From Providencia vermicola (lineage in GTDB: Bacteria; Pseudomonadota; Gammaproteobacteria; Enterobacterales; Enterobacteriaceae), in NCBI RefSeq assembly GCF_020381325.1, contig NZ_JAGSPI010000006.1:144218-208217 (forward strand): a stretch of DNA of 64,000 nucleotides, read 5' to 3'. Each line of letters starts with the position of its first letter. The first letter of the stretch is position 1. A program made the position numbers and the translations under genes. The notes beneath the pieces are model-generated. The model was not told the DNA's origin, ran no database searches, and worked only from the letters and a program-made list of their open reading frames with translations. Positions 10,202 to 19,598 of the stretch are shown piece after piece.

Positions 10202-11389
10202 TTATTTAGACTTTTCTTCAGGTTTAGCCTGATTGTCTATGGATTGCGTTTCTAAGTTTGCTTCCTTAGGATTCACAACAATTCCTGGTTTGATTTTTTG
10301 TAAGCCAATGACGACAACGCGGTCACCTGCTTTTAAACCGTCTTTAATCAGCCATTTGTTGCCAACCGCTTGTCCAGCTTTAACCGTTCTGACTTCAATT
10401 TTATTCTCTGCGCCAACAACCATGACTTGAGAGGTACCTTGAGCAGTACGCGATAAACCTTGTTGAGGAACCAAAATTGCATTTTCAACAACGCCATCTT
10501 CTAAAATTGCACGGACAAACATTCCCGGAAGTAACTCTTTGTTCGGGTTAGGGAAAACGGCTCTCATAGTGATGGAACCGGTGGTTTCATCCACGGTGAC
10601 ATCAGAGAACTCGAGAACACCTTTTTGCGCGTATTCTTGGCCATTGTTATTAATTAAACTAACAGGTGCCTGACCAGACTCTTTTTGCACAGCGCCTTGT
10701 GCTATCTCATTTTTAAGACGCAGAAAATCATCGCTCGATTGCGTCACATCAACGTAGATAGGGTCAAGTTGCTGAACTCGCATTAATTCAGTTGCTTGTC
10801 CAGTAGAGACCAACGCCCCTTCAGTCACATTCGATTTGCCAGTACGGCCACTGATTGGTGCGGTCACTTTGGTATAGTTCAGGTTGATACGTGCAGTTTC
10901 AACAGCTGCTTCGGCTGCTTTGACGGCAGCAAGCGCTTGGGCATAAGTTGAAGTCGCTTGGTCGTATTCTTGCTGACTAATGTAATTCGTCCCTAATAAT
11001 GGTTTATAACGCTTAACCGTCAGAGCCGCGATATTTGCATTAGCTTGCGCTTTTGCAAGTTCTGCTTTTGCACTGTCGTAGGTTGCTTGGAAAGGAGCAG
11101 GATCAATTTGATACAAAGATGTACCCGCTTCTACGTCGCTACCTTCTTTATAGTTACGTTTTAAAATGATGCCGCTCACTTGTGGGCGAACCTCGGCAAC
11201 ACGGAATGCAGATGTACGGCCTGGTAACTCGGTCTTGAGAGTCAGAGGTTCGGCTTTCAGCGTAACAATTCCTACTTCAGGCGCCGGGCGTTCTCCGCCA
11301 CCTTGTTGTTCATCGTTACAACCTGATAAAGCTAAGCCACCTGAAAGAACCAACAGAGCCAGAGGTAACACCCCTCTGTTTTTTCGCAT
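10202..11389 (-). CDS. acrA: Periplasmic adaptor lipoprotein AcrA
   Basis: Membrane-fusion subunit that links AcrB to the outer-membrane channel TolC. The N-terminus is a lipoprotein signal with the lipobox LSGC (Cys at about residue 24), so the mature protein is anchored in the outer leaflet of the inner membrane. It then shows the lipoyl/barrel-sandwich halves, the alpha-helical hairpin rich in Ala, Lys and Gln (roughly residues 100-170) that meets TolC, and beta-barrel and membrane-proximal domains. At 395 residues it is the usual size. GAGG precedes the ATG at the right distance. It is the first gene of acrAB and is transcribed away from acrR through a shared control region. Confidence 0.97.
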   Translation of the reverse strand: MRKNRGVLPLALLVLSGGLALSGCNDEQQGGGERPAPEVGIVTLKAEPLTLKTELPGRTSAFRVAEVRPQVSGIILKRNYKEGSDVEAGTSLYQIDPAPFQATYDSAKAELAKAQANANIAALTVKRYKPLLGTNYISQQEYDQATSTYAQALAAVKAAEAAVETARINLNYTKVTAPISGRTGKSNVTEGALVSTGQATELMRVQQLDPIYVDVTQSSDDFLRLKNEIAQGAVQKESGQAPVSLINNNGQEYAQKGVLEFSDVTVDETTGSITMRAVFPNPNKELLPGMFVRAILEDGVVENAILVPQQGLSRTAQGTSQVMVVGAENKIEVRTVKAGQAVGNKWLIKDGLKAGDRVVVIGLQKIKPGIVVNPKEANLETQSIDNQAKPEEKSK

Positions 11390-11467
11390 AAGTTAACCTC
11401 AATTAATCAATATGAGTTCAAAACAAAAATAAGAAAAATGGTAAACAATATGATTTATCACTGTGCT

Positions 11468-11497
11468 ATAGTACAAACATACACGAATGTATGTAAA
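11468..11497 (-). promoter_or_regulatory. acrAB promoter
   Basis: On the minus strand TTTACA (11497-11492) and TACTAT (11473-11468) are separated by 18 bases. This arrangement and the surrounding bases resemble the E. coli acrAB promoter. The AcrR palindrome fills the spacer, so repressor binding would block polymerase. Confidence 0.7.
11477..11494. promoter_or_regulatory. AcrR operator palindrome
   Basis: ACATACA-CGAA-TGTATGT is a perfect inverted repeat (seven-base arms, four-base centre) between the divergent acrA and acrR genes. It closely matches the known E. coli AcrR site, which has the same TACATACA...TGTATGTA arms. It should mediate repression of acrAB and autoregulation of acrR. 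Confidence 0.85.
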
Positions 11498-11523
11498 TCA
11501 GCTTTCGATAGAAACGGGTCACA

Positions 11524-12174
11524 ATGGCACGAAAAACTAAACAACAGGCTGAAGAAACCCGCCAGGAAATATTAGATGCTGCTATCAAAACATTCTCTGA
11601 GCGAGGGGTTTCAGCCACATCATTAGCCGATATTGCAAAAGCAGCGGGGGTAACCCGAGGTGCAATATATTGGCATTTTAAAAATAAAGTTGATCTCTTT
11701 TATCAGGCTTGTGAGTTTGGCGATAACCAAATAATCCAAGCTGAAGAATATTATCGTTCTAAATATACCAATGATCCACTTTCAATACTAAGAGAATTAT
11801 TAGTTTTTATTTTGACCGATTTTATCGACAACCCCAAAAACCGTGCGTTGATGGAAATTTTCTTTTTAAAATGCGAATTAGTTGGTGAGATGGCTGAATT
11901 AGTCGATTTTAAACGGGCTAATTATGTGGCTAGCCAATGTCGTATTGTCGATAATTTGCAAGATTGTATCGATGCTGGGCAATTACCTGCTGACCTTGAT
12001 ATTGAATGCGCTGCCATCATGATCCGTTCATTAATGTCGGGTTTGTTAGAAAACTGGCTATTACAACCTGAGAACTTTAATATAAATCAACACACGATAA
12101 CGTTGGTTGAGACACTATTAGAGACACTAAAGTGTAATCCAGCAATACGGCTTAAATCCACCCAGATAAAATAA
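11524..12174 (+). CDS. acrR: TetR-family repressor AcrR
   Basis: Local repressor of the AcrAB efflux pump. It has an N-terminal helix-turn-helix DNA-binding domain (about residues 10-56, with the TetR pattern SLADIAKAAGVTRGAIYWHF) and a C-terminal ligand-binding domain of about 150 residues, which senses drugs in known AcrR. The 216-residue length and opening MARKTKQQAEETRQEI match enterobacterial AcrR (215 in E. coli). It is transcribed divergently from acrAB, with the operator between them. The stop is 15 bases before the next gene, ychN, so the two may be co-transcribed. Confidence 0.96.
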   Translation: MARKTKQQAEETRQEILDAAIKTFSERGVSATSLADIAKAAGVTRGAIYWHFKNKVDLFYQACEFGDNQIIQAEEYYRSKYTNDPLSILRELLVFILTDFIDNPKNRALMEIFFLKCELVGEMAELVDFKRANYVASQCRIVDNLQDCIDAGQLPADLDIECAAIMIRSLMSGLLENWLLQPENFNINQHTITLVETLLETLKCNPAIRLKSTQIK

Positions 12175-12189
12175 ATTGGAGTCACACAA

Positions 12190-12543
12190 ATGGAATCTAT
12201 TCTGATTATCGCTAACGGCGCACCTTATGGTAGCGAAACTTTATTTAACTCATTGCGCCTTGCTATCACGCTAAAAGAGCAAAATTCAGATTTAGATTTA
12301 AAAATCTTTTTAATGTCAGATGCGGTTTGTGCAGGTTTAGCTGCTCAAAAGCCGAAAGAAGGTTATAACCTTCAGCAAATGTTAGAGATTTTAACGGCTC
12401 AAGGGGTGCCTGTTAAATTATGTAAGACATGTACCGATTCCCGTGGTATCAGCGAGTTAGTTTTAGCGGATGGCGTTGAAGTTGGCACATTAGTTGAGTT
12501 AGCCAGTTGGACATTAACGTCAGATAAAGTCTTAACATTCTAA
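12190..12543 (+). CDS. ychN: DsrE/DsrF-like sulfur-relay family protein YchN
   Basis: A 117-residue protein of the DsrE fold, near identical in length and in many motifs to E. coli YchN (NGAPYGSE near the start, KLCKTCTDSRGIS with a CxxC pair in the second half, and ending DKVLTF). E. coli YchN forms a hexamer of unknown function; related DsrE proteins carry sulfur on a cysteine. GGAG lies just before the ATG. In E. coli ychN is far from acrR, so its position 15 bases after acrR marks a rearrangement relative to E. coli and a probable acrR-ychN transcript. Confidence 0.92.
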   Translation: MESILIIANGAPYGSETLFNSLRLAITLKEQNSDLDLKIFLMSDAVCAGLAAQKPKEGYNLQQMLEILTAQGVPVKLCKTCTDSRGISELVLADGVEVGTLVELASWTLTSDKVLTF

Positions 12544-12665
12544 TTTGTTGGTTTAGAATGTGAGTCTCATCGTATGTGCTGGTAGGGTGTTACTGGCACT
12601 TTGCTTTTCTGAATAACATACTGAGCAAAAGAAAGAATATGCGTGGTTATAAGAACATTATTATA

Positions 12666-15600
12666 ATGATAAAACAACAAAGAATAGAGCGGTATTTCAT
12701 TAGCGCTGTGTTGTTACTCGCAATGATGTTTTTTTCTTACTCTTCTTTTGCTTTAACCCCAAATAACCTGCCCAGCAAAAATGATATTAAAAATTCTCTC
12801 GCCGCATTAAGTAAAAAAAGTAGCTTAAGTGAAGAAGAAAAATTGGTGCGTGGGGACTTAGAAAAAACATCTGATTTTTATAATGAATTGGATAAACTTG
12901 AGCAACGAACAGAAGAACTGCAAAAAAAACTCAATCGAACAAGTGAAGAATCAAGAATTGCTATTCAAGGTTTGCAACAAGTTAGAAATGAAAGCGAACA
13001 ACAAGCCTCCCAATTTGCTGAAAAGATAAAAAGTAGCTCACTTTCCCAATTAGAAACTCTACAATCGACCTACTTAGAAAACTTACAGTCTGAACAAAAC
13101 GACCTAGCAACCTATAACAGCCAACTCATCGGTTTACAAACCCAGCCAGAACGTGCGCAGGCGTTGATGTTAGATAATGCGCGGCGATTACAAGAAATTC
13201 GTAATGAATTAAACAGCACACTCAATGACTCAGTGAACTTGCGGCCTTCTCAGGTTGATATGCTGCAAGTCGAGCAGTATCTCTTGCAGCAACAAAATGA
13301 ATACCAAAAACGTATTTTGCAAACTAACACGCAATTGCAAGATGTTCTGCAAAAGCAACGTGATTATACCGCTGCGTATATTGTGCAGCTTGAGGATCAT
13401 GTTCAACAGCTACAAGCGGCTATCAGTAATCGCCGTTTAGTTGATTCCCAATCGACTGTGCGTGAAGCTTTAAATACCTCTGAAGCGGATATTGAAGCAC
13501 AGCAAAACCCGGTTATTCAAAAAGAAATCGCCATTAATAATGCGCTTAGCGACCGATTGATCCAAGTGACAGAGGAAAGCAATAAGCTGGTACAAAATGG
13601 TATCCGTGTTAAAGCGTGGTTAGAAAGGGCAACGCAGTCAGAACGTAATTTGAAAGAGCAAATTAACGTTTTACGCGGGAGCTTATTGCTATCTCGTATC
13701 TTATTCCAACAGCAAATCGATTTACCGCCAGATATTTTAACCAAAAACTTGCCTGTGACGATTGCGGATTTACGTCTTGAACAGTTTGATATTAATCAGC
13801 AGCGTGATGCGTTATATCAACCTAATGACTACATCTCTGGTTTAGAGAGCCAACTGGCCGTCAAAACAGGTGAAGAACAGAGCAGCGGATCATTGCTATC
13901 AATAGATGATAAGGCAGCACTGACAAAGCTTTTAGATGTCAGACGTGGTCTATTAGATGAGCTTAACCAGCAACTGGGCGGGCAAATTTCCCAAGCAATT
14001 AACTTGCAGCTTGACCAAAACCAATTATTGAGTGTGGTGAGTTCCCTTGAAAACACATTAGCTCAGCAAATATTTTGGGTGAACAGCAATAAACCGATGG
14101 ATTTGGAGTGGATTAAAACCTTCCCAGAAGCTGCGGCAGCTCAAATTAGCAGTTTTGATTTCAGTTTATCGTCTCGGAGTATTCAACGCGGGATAACAAA
14201 CTCACTGTTAGTAGTGATCCCTCTAGTCTTGATTGCGGTGATTTTTATTTGGTTTCACCGCAAAATTAACCAGCGTTTACAAGAGATTGACCAACGGTTA
14301 TCTAGCCTACGTAATGACAGCGTTTTGAGTACGCCAATTGCGCTCTTACTAACATTTATGCAAACCCTGCCTATCTCTTTATTATTATTGGCAGTAGGTT
14401 ATTGGTTCTTAAAAACAGGGAATGTCCAAGGGCCGTTCTTTTGGCAGTTTTGCCAACAACTCGCCATTTTTTGGGCGTTGTTTGAGCTGACATTCCGCAT
14501 CTTGAAGCCACAAGGCATTGCACAGAAGCATTTTGGAATAGACCAAGGCACTATCTTACGTACTCGTCGCCGTATGTCACGGTTATCTATCCCGCTGATC
14601 CCATTAATCTTCTTTTCAACTTATGGCGTGATCAACCCACTCAAAGTGTCAGAAGATGTAATTGGCCAATTGATTGTTTTAGTTTCGCTACTGCTGTTGT
14701 GTATTTTTACCGTGCCATTTTGCAAACAAGTCTGGCAAGAGAAAGGCAGCCATTTAACGCGGACGATAGTCATCACATTATTGACGTTTTCCCCACTTAT
14801 TTTAGTGGGGCTGATGATGGCGGGTTACTATTACACCACGCTACGTTTGGCAAACCGTTGGCTTGATAGCTTGTATTTATTGTTGCTCTGGTACATCACT
14901 TATAACGCCTGTTTAAGGGGCTTGACGCTGGTGGCACGCAAGCTGGCTTATCAACGTGCAGTTGAGCGCCGTGAAGCATTACGGTTAGAAAGACAGGAGC
15001 CGCAAGAAGATACGGAAAATGAGCCAATCAAAGAACCGCCAATGACTATTGAACTGATTAGCCAGCAATCTTTGCGTTTAACAACCATGGTGTTGTTTAT
15101 CATTTTTGCGTTGGCGTTTTACGGTATTTGGTCTGATTTTATTACCATTTTTTCGTTTTTTGATAGCGTAGAATTGTGGCGCTATACCGATGTTTCCCCT
15201 GAAGGGACGAATATTCTTCAGTCCGTGACACTCGCCAATCTCATTTTAGCGGTAGTGATTATAATTGTTGCGTGGGTGATGACCCGCAACTTACCTGGGC
15301 TATTAGAAGTCCTTGTTTTATCACGCTTAAAATTGAGACAAGGGTCAACTTATGCCATCACCACTATACTGACTTATATCATCGTGGGGATCGGTGCGAT
15401 TGCATCTCTGGGCATGATTGGCGTGACATGGAACAAATTACAATGGCTAGCAGCGGCTTTAACCGTTGGATTAGGGTTTGGTTTACAAGAAATTTTTGCG
15501 AACTTTGTTTCGGGGATCATCCTCTTATTCGAAAGGCCGATCCGTATTGGTGATACGGTAACCATTGGGACATATTCGGGGACGGTGAGTAAAATCCGTA

Positions 15601-16064
15601 TTCGTGCGACAACGATTGTTGATTTCGATCGCAAAGAAGTGATCATCCCAAATAAAGCTTTTGTGACGGAGCGGCTGATCAACTGGTCGTTATCGGATAC
15701 CGTTACAAGGATCACCATTTCACTGGGCGTAGCGTACGGATCGGATCTGGACAAAGTGAAGCGTGTATTGCTTTCGGCGGCCACCAGTAATGCCAAAGTA
15801 ATGACAGAGCCCGCACCGAGCGTCTATTTCACCACCTTTGGTGCGAGTACATTAGACCATGAACTACGTTTTTATGTACGCCAGATTGGTGATCGCAGCG
15901 CGACCAGTGATGAAGTAAATCGTGCGATTGATAAACTGTGCAGGGAAAATGACATTGATATCGCCTTTAACCAGCTAGAAGTTCATTTGCACAATAATAA
16001 AGGAGAGGAAGTGCAGGAAGTGCAACGTTCCTCGAAAGAAAATGGCGAAGATAGCGGGAAATAA
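12666..16064 (+). CDS. mscK: Potassium-dependent mechanosensitive channel MscK (KefA)
   Basis: Large inner-membrane channel that opens on membrane tension to release solutes. A signal peptide (cleaved after SSFA) is followed by a periplasmic coiled-coil, Gln-rich region of about 450 residues, then around eleven membrane segments. The C-terminal MscS core includes the pore helix region LQWLAAALTVGLGFGLQEIF and the beta domain FERPIRIGDTVTIGTYSGTV. The frame is open back to a GTG at 12576. I prefer ATG 12666 because the encoded start (MIKQQRIERYF...) lines up with E. coli KefA and its signal peptide; ATG 12639, with a purine-rich AAAGAAAG upstream, is also possible. Its stop abuts the stop of the convergent gene rsmS. 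Confidence 0.93.
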   Translation: MIKQQRIERYFISAVLLLAMMFFSYSSFALTPNNLPSKNDIKNSLAALSKKSSLSEEEKLVRGDLEKTSDFYNELDKLEQRTEELQKKLNRTSEESRIAIQGLQQVRNESEQQASQFAEKIKSSSLSQLETLQSTYLENLQSEQNDLATYNSQLIGLQTQPERAQALMLDNARRLQEIRNELNSTLNDSVNLRPSQVDMLQVEQYLLQQQNEYQKRILQTNTQLQDVLQKQRDYTAAYIVQLEDHVQQLQAAISNRRLVDSQSTVREALNTSEADIEAQQNPVIQKEIAINNALSDRLIQVTEESNKLVQNGIRVKAWLERATQSERNLKEQINVLRGSLLLSRILFQQQIDLPPDILTKNLPVTIADLRLEQFDINQQRDALYQPNDYISGLESQLAVKTGEEQSSGSLLSIDDKAALTKLLDVRRGLLDELNQQLGGQISQAINLQLDQNQLLSVVSSLENTLAQQIFWVNSNKPMDLEWIKTFPEAAAAQISSFDFSLSSRSIQRGITNSLLVVIPLVLIAVIFIWFHRKINQRLQEIDQRLSSLRNDSVLSTPIALLLTFMQTLPISLLLLAVGYWFLKTGNVQGPFFWQFCQQLAIFWALFELTFRILKPQGIAQKHFGIDQGTILRTRRRMSRLSIPLIPLIFFSTYGVINPLKVSEDVIGQLIVLVSLLLLCIFTVPFCKQVWQEKGSHLTRTIVITLLTFSPLILVGLMMAGYYYTTLRLANRWLDSLYLLLLWYITYNACLRGLTLVARKLAYQRAVERREALRLERQEPQEDTENEPIKEPPMTIELISQQSLRLTTMVLFIIFALAFYGIWSDFITIFSFFDSVELWRYTDVSPEGTNILQSVTLANLILAVVIIIVAWVMTRNLPGLLEVLVLSRLKLRQGSTYAITTILTYIIVGIGAIASLGMIGVTWNKLQWLAAALTVGLGFGLQEIFANFVSGIILLFERPIRIGDTVTIGTYSGTVSKIRIRATTIVDFDRKEVIIPNKAFVTERLINWSLSDTVTRITISLGVAYGSDLDKVKRVLLSAATSNAKVMTEPAPSVYFTTFGASTLDHELRFYVRQIGDRSATSDEVNRAIDKLCRENDIDIAFNQLEVHLHNNKGEEVQEVQRSSKENGEDSGK

Positions 16065-16244
16065 TTAAAGCTCTTCAAAGCAGGCGGTTTCTGCCGTTTG
16101 CTTTTGTTGTTTTGAAATATAATCATTTTTAACAATATCAAGGGCTTTAAGAACAATATCGGTTTCAATCTCTGACGTTTCTAACAAGTAAATCAAATCA
16201 ACGGCAAGCTGTATTTCGCGGGGGGCGTCTTTGAGTGAGTCCAT
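16065..16244 (-). CDS. rsmS: Small protein RsmS (YbaM, DUF2496)
   Basis: A 59-codon frame read from CAT at 16242-16244 to TTA at 16065-16067. The protein (beginning MDSLKDAPREIQLAVDLIYL, with IVLKALDIVKNDY in the middle) matches the YbaM/RsmS family, whose E. coli member is 53 residues and also lies next to priC. RsmS has been linked to Rsm control of exoenzymes in Pectobacterium. Its stop directly abuts the stop of convergent mscK, with no base between. priC is upstream on the same strand, 29 bases away, so the two probably share a transcript. Confidence 0.9.
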   Translation of the reverse strand: MDSLKDAPREIQLAVDLIYLLETSEIETDIVLKALDIVKNDYISKQQKQTAETACFEEL

Positions 16245-16273
16245 TCGTATTCCTTATATTGCGGTGTGTTGTA

Positions 16274-16822
16274 TTATTCAAAATACTGATTTTCTTGGTG
16301 CTCTATGGCCTTTTCAATACGTAAAAGGGCTTGGCGGCAACGGTACAAACGGCCTGCTAATGTTGCGAGCTCTTTTTGGCATTGGTGCTGTAAACGGTGG
16401 TCTGTTAGCCCTGATAGTTGTAGCTCTTTTTCACTGACCATCGCTTGTAAGCGGCGCTCATAATCCTGATGTTGTGATAAACGTTCATATAAATCAACCT
16501 GTTCCTTTTTCTTGGTAAAGGATGATTCTTTTTCGCGCAACGGTTGCGTTGAAATTTCGCGGGAAATAGCCTGCATTTGATGCACAATTTTTTCGGTGAG
16601 AAAATTCACTTGTTCGGTATGGTTCAGTGTGACACTGTTACACAACTGCTGATAAAGGTTATTTAACTCTTTTTGGCAGTCCCCTAAGCGTGTCGATTTA
16701 TGGCTAAACAGTTGCATATCAAAACGTGAGTGGGAAAACTCGTTATCTTTAATGGGAGCGACACGGGTTTCTAACTCGTCAATTTGCTTTTTTAACGCAT
16801 CCAACAGAGCTTGTATTTTCAT
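16274..16822 (-). CDS. priC: Primosomal replication protein PriC
   Basis: Replication-restart factor that helps load DnaB at stalled forks without an origin. The 182-residue, highly charged, helical protein matches PriC in length (175 in E. coli) and in motifs: RFD near residue 33, a QAISRE segment, the QHQDYERRLQAMVSE core near residue 130, and the end LYRCRQALLRIEKAIEHQE. It is encoded just upstream of rsmS, as in E. coli. ybaN, which sits between priC and apt in E. coli, is absent here. Confidence 0.93.
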   Translation of the reverse strand: MKIQALLDALKKQIDELETRVAPIKDNEFSHSRFDMQLFSHKSTRLGDCQKELNNLYQQLCNSVTLNHTEQVNFLTEKIVHQMQAISREISTQPLREKESSFTKKKEQVDLYERLSQHQDYERRLQAMVSEKELQLSGLTDHRLQHQCQKELATLAGRLYRCRQALLRIEKAIEHQENQYFE

Positions 16823-16964
16823 TTTTTGTTCCCATTAAATGTGAAAAATCGCGTAAAATTGATATTCAGCAACAAAACTCACTGCAAATAGACGGCTGCT
16901 TATTGCATTTTTATGGTACTTTACATAGATTCTACACTTTCGTGTTTACTACATGGCTTTTATT

Positions 16965-17516
16965 ATGACCGCTAAAGAGCAACAACTGCAATTGATTAAA
17001 GAAAGTATCGCATCCATTCAAGATTATCCAATCGAAGGTGTGATCTTCCGTGACATTACGACTTTGTTAAATAACCCTGCTGCATACCAAGCAACGATTG
17101 ATATGTTAGTTGAGCATTATCAAAATAAAGGCGTCACTAAGATTGTAGGAACTGAAGCGCGTGGTTTTCTATTCGGCGCGCCAGTCGCATTACGTTTAGG
17201 CGTGGGTTTCGTTCCTGTTCGTAAAAAAGGAAAATTACCGCGCGAAGTATTAAGTATGACTTATGATCTTGAATACGGCACTGATACCCTTGAGATCCAC
17301 AAAGACAGCATTCGTCCAGAAGATAACGTTCTGGTGGTTGACGATCTGCTGGCAACAGGTGGAACGGTTGAAGCGACCGTTAAAATGATCAAACAACTTG
17401 GCGCAAATGTCGTTGAGGCTGCATTTATCATTAGCCTACCTGACTTAGGTGGCGTTGAACGCTTACAAAAAGAAGGCGTTTCTTCATACAGCTTGGTTGA
17501 ATTCCCTGGTCATTAA
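16965..17516 (+). CDS. apt: Adenine phosphoribosyltransferase
   Basis: Purine salvage enzyme converting adenine and PRPP to AMP and pyrophosphate in the cytosol. It has the conserved flexible-loop region RKKGKLPRE, the [10 protein letters not shown] segment and the PRPP-binding motif [13 protein letters not shown]. From ATG 16965 the protein is 183 residues, the E. coli length, and starts MTAKEQQLQ, aligning with MTATAQQLE of E. coli. ATG 16953 in the same frame would add four residues; neither has a clear ribosome site. It ends [10 protein letters not shown], as in the family. It precedes dnaX, as in E. coli. Confidence 0.96.
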   Translation: MTAKEQQLQLIKESIASIQDYPIEGVIFRDITTLLNNPAAYQATIDMLVEHYQNKGVTKIVGTEARGFLFGAPVALRLGVGFVPVRKKGKLPREVLSMTYDLEYGTDTLEIHKDSIRPEDNVLVVDDLLATGGTVEATVKMIKQLGANVVEAAFIISLPDLGGVERLQKEGVSSYSLVEFPGH

Positions 17517-17628
17517 TCTTTATTTTCCCTCTATTTTTATCACAGTCTCGCCGCAGAGGTTGAGGCTGTGGTAGCATGTACTATGATTACCTTTATTCAC
17601 ACACCATTATTAAATTACTGTGGGATCC

Positions 17629-19551
17629 ATGAGCTATCAGGTACTTGCCCGTAAGTGGCGACCTCAAAAATTTTCAGACGTTGTTGGCCAACAACATGTC
17701 TTGACTGCACTTGCTAATGGGCTGGAGCACCAGCGGCTTCATCACGCCTATCTTTTCTCGGGGACTCGCGGTGTTGGGAAAACCACGATCGCACGTCTTT
17801 TTGCTAAAGGGCTTAATTGCGAAACAGGGATCACGGCAACGCCTTGTGGTCAATGTGCAAACTGTCTTGAAATTGAGCAAGGTCGTTTTGTTGACCTCAT
17901 TGAAATTGATGCCGCTTCGCGAACGAAGGTCGAAGATACGCGTGAATTACTAGACAACGTGCAATATGCGCCTGCAAGAGGGCGCTTTAAAGTGTATCTC
18001 ATCGATGAAGTCCACATGCTTTCACGGCACAGCTTCAATGCGCTGTTAAAAACCCTCGAAGAACCGCCTGAGCACGTCAAGTTTTTATTGGCAACGACGG
18101 ATCCACAAAAACTGCCAGTGACGATTTTATCGCGTTGTTTACAGTTCCATCTTAAAGCGTTGGACGTCACGCAAATCAGTGAACAACTGGAGGTTATTCT
18201 CAATGCGGAAAATATTAAGCATGACCAACGTGCACGCCAATTAATTGCTCGTGCTGCGGATGGTAGTTTGCGTGATGCATTAAGTTTAACTGACCAAGCC
18301 ATTGCTATGGGGCAAGGTAAAGTCACCGCAGACATAGTCAGCCAAATGTTAGGAACGTTGGATGATGAGCAGCCTTTAGCCATTATCGAAGCCCTTGTTA
18401 GAGCCGATAGCATTGCGGTTATGACCCAAGTGGAGCACGCGGCAAGTCGTGGTGCTGATTGGGAAAACTTATTAGTGGAAATTTTATCGCAACTGCACCG
18501 CATTGCGATGATCCAACTACTACCTGCGGAACAAGAAACTGATCCATCTTCAACAGAGGGGCGTTTACGGCAAGTGGCTAGGGTGGTTTCCCCTGCGGAT
18601 TTGCAACTTTTTTACCAAACTCTGTTGGTAGGCAGAAAAGAGCTGCCTTATGCACCAGAGCGGCGTATGGGGGTTGAAATGACGCTATTGCGAGCGTTAG
18701 CTTTTCACCCAAAGAGCGTGATTGAAGAGATTGAACCGCCCCCAAGAATCGTGCAGCAAGCGGCAGTTGTGAACCAGCCAGTGACTCAGCAACGTGTTGC
18801 ACCTTCGATGCCACGTTCAGAAAATTTGCCTGAAAATAGCCCGACAGCGCAATTGCTTAAAGCAAGGCAGGCGCTACAAAGTGAGGACCCGAGCCCAAAA
18901 AAGGCTAAACCGGTGATGTCTGAAAGGGCAAAGCCGGCGGTATCAGCACTGGAAAGGCTGGCCGCCGTGACCAGCAAACATCAACAAAATGTTGAAAATA
19001 GAGCATCTGGGTCTGCAAAACCAGAAAAACCAAAGCAGTATCAGTGGAAGCCTCAAAACGAAGCCGTTATGAACCCGAAAGAGGCGGTCACCACGCCAAC
19101 GGAGATTAAAGAGGCACTCGAATATGAGAAAACCCCTGAATTAGCAGTAAAAATTATCGAAGAAGGGCGTGAGAGAGACCGCTGGTCAGGTCAAATTGCA
19201 AAATTAAATATTCCCAAGCTAGTTGAACAATTAGCTTTGAATTCATATATAGAAGAATTAAATGAGTCGCAAATTGCTTTGCATTTGCGTCCTGCTCAGA
19301 AACATCTAGATAAACCCTCTGCCCACAAAGCATTGGAAGAGGCTCTGAGCGAATTGTACGGTCGTCCTGTTGAACTGAAAATCGTTCACGATGATAATAG
19401 TGAGGTGAAAACCCCGCTGGAATGGCGACAGGCGATTTATGAAGAGAAACTGGCACAAGCTCGCCAGTCTATTATTGCGGATAAGACGATTCAAAAACTG
19501 CGCTCAATGTTTGATGCGCAGTTGGACGAAGAGAGTATTCGCCCCGTTTAA
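17629..19551 (+). CDS. dnaX: DNA polymerase III tau subunit (and gamma by frameshift)
   Basis: Clamp-loader ATPase of the replicase; tau also tethers the polymerase cores and DnaB. Visible are the AAA+ Walker A GTRGVGKTT, a zinc module with four cysteines (NCETG...PCGQCANC), the Walker B-like IDEVHML and the SRC sensor region. Then comes a Lys/Pro-rich linker and the C-terminal tau domains (about residues 500-640). ATG 17629 (MSYQVLARKWRP) is chosen over an in-frame GTG at 17620; GGGA lies just before it. The 640-residue length is near E. coli's 643. A slippery A AAA AAG at 18897-18903 should yield a shorter gamma product of 426 residues. It forms an operon with ybaB and recR. Confidence 0.97.
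   Translation: MSYQVLARKWRPQKFSDVVGQQHVLTALANGLEHQRLHHAYLFSGTRGVGKTTIARLFAKGLNCETGITATPCGQCANCLEIEQGRFVDLIEIDAASRTKVEDTRELLDNVQYAPARGRFKVYLIDEVHMLSRHSFNALLKTLEEPPEHVKFLLATTDPQKLPVTILSRCLQFHLKALDVTQISEQLEVILNAENIKHDQRARQLIARAADGSLRDALSLTDQAIAMGQGKVTADIVSQMLGTLDDEQPLAIIEALVRADSIAVMTQVEHAASRGADWENLLVEILSQLHRIAMIQLLPAEQETDPSSTEGRLRQVARVVSPADLQLFYQTLLVGRKELPYAPERRMGVEMTLLRALAFHPKSVIEEIEPPPRIVQQAAVVNQPVTQQRVAPSMPRSENLPENSPTAQLLKARQALQSEDPSPKKAKPVMSERAKPAVSALERLAAVTSKHQQNVENRASGSAKPEKPKQYQWKPQNEAVMNPKEAVTTPTEIKEALEYEKTPELAVKIIEEGRERDRWSGQIAKLNIPKLVEQLALNSYIEELNESQIALHLRPAQKHLDKPSAHKALEEALSELYGRPVELKIVHDDNSEVKTPLEWRQAIYEEKLAQARQSIIADKTIQKLRSMFDAQLDEESIRPV
18897..18903 (+). other. Programmed -1 frameshift site in dnaX
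   Basis: The zero frame reads CCA AAA AAG, giving the heptamer A AAA AAG, the same slippery sequence as E. coli dnaX. After a -1 slip the next codons are GGC and TAA (18903-18908), ending a gamma product of 426 residues against 431 in E. coli. A Shine-Dalgarno-like GAGG lies ten bases upstream, where E. coli has its stimulatory AGGGAG. A downstream stimulatory hairpin is less obvious; CCGG elements at 18910-18913 and 18934-18937 can pair. Confidence 0.85.
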
Positions 19552-19598
19552 CGCTACAGTCTTATATTTAGCTGTAGCCTCAGTTGTGAGAGAAAACT

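Noticed and set aside
16231..16437. Open frame on the + strand across the rsmS-priC junction
   Set aside because: It is antisense to two recognisable genes, has no homology I know and no ribosome site.
17543..17574. Hairpin CACAGTCTC / GAGGCTGTG between apt and dnaX as a terminator
   Set aside because: The stem is real, but no T run follows, and dnaX may be read from apt; too weak to list.
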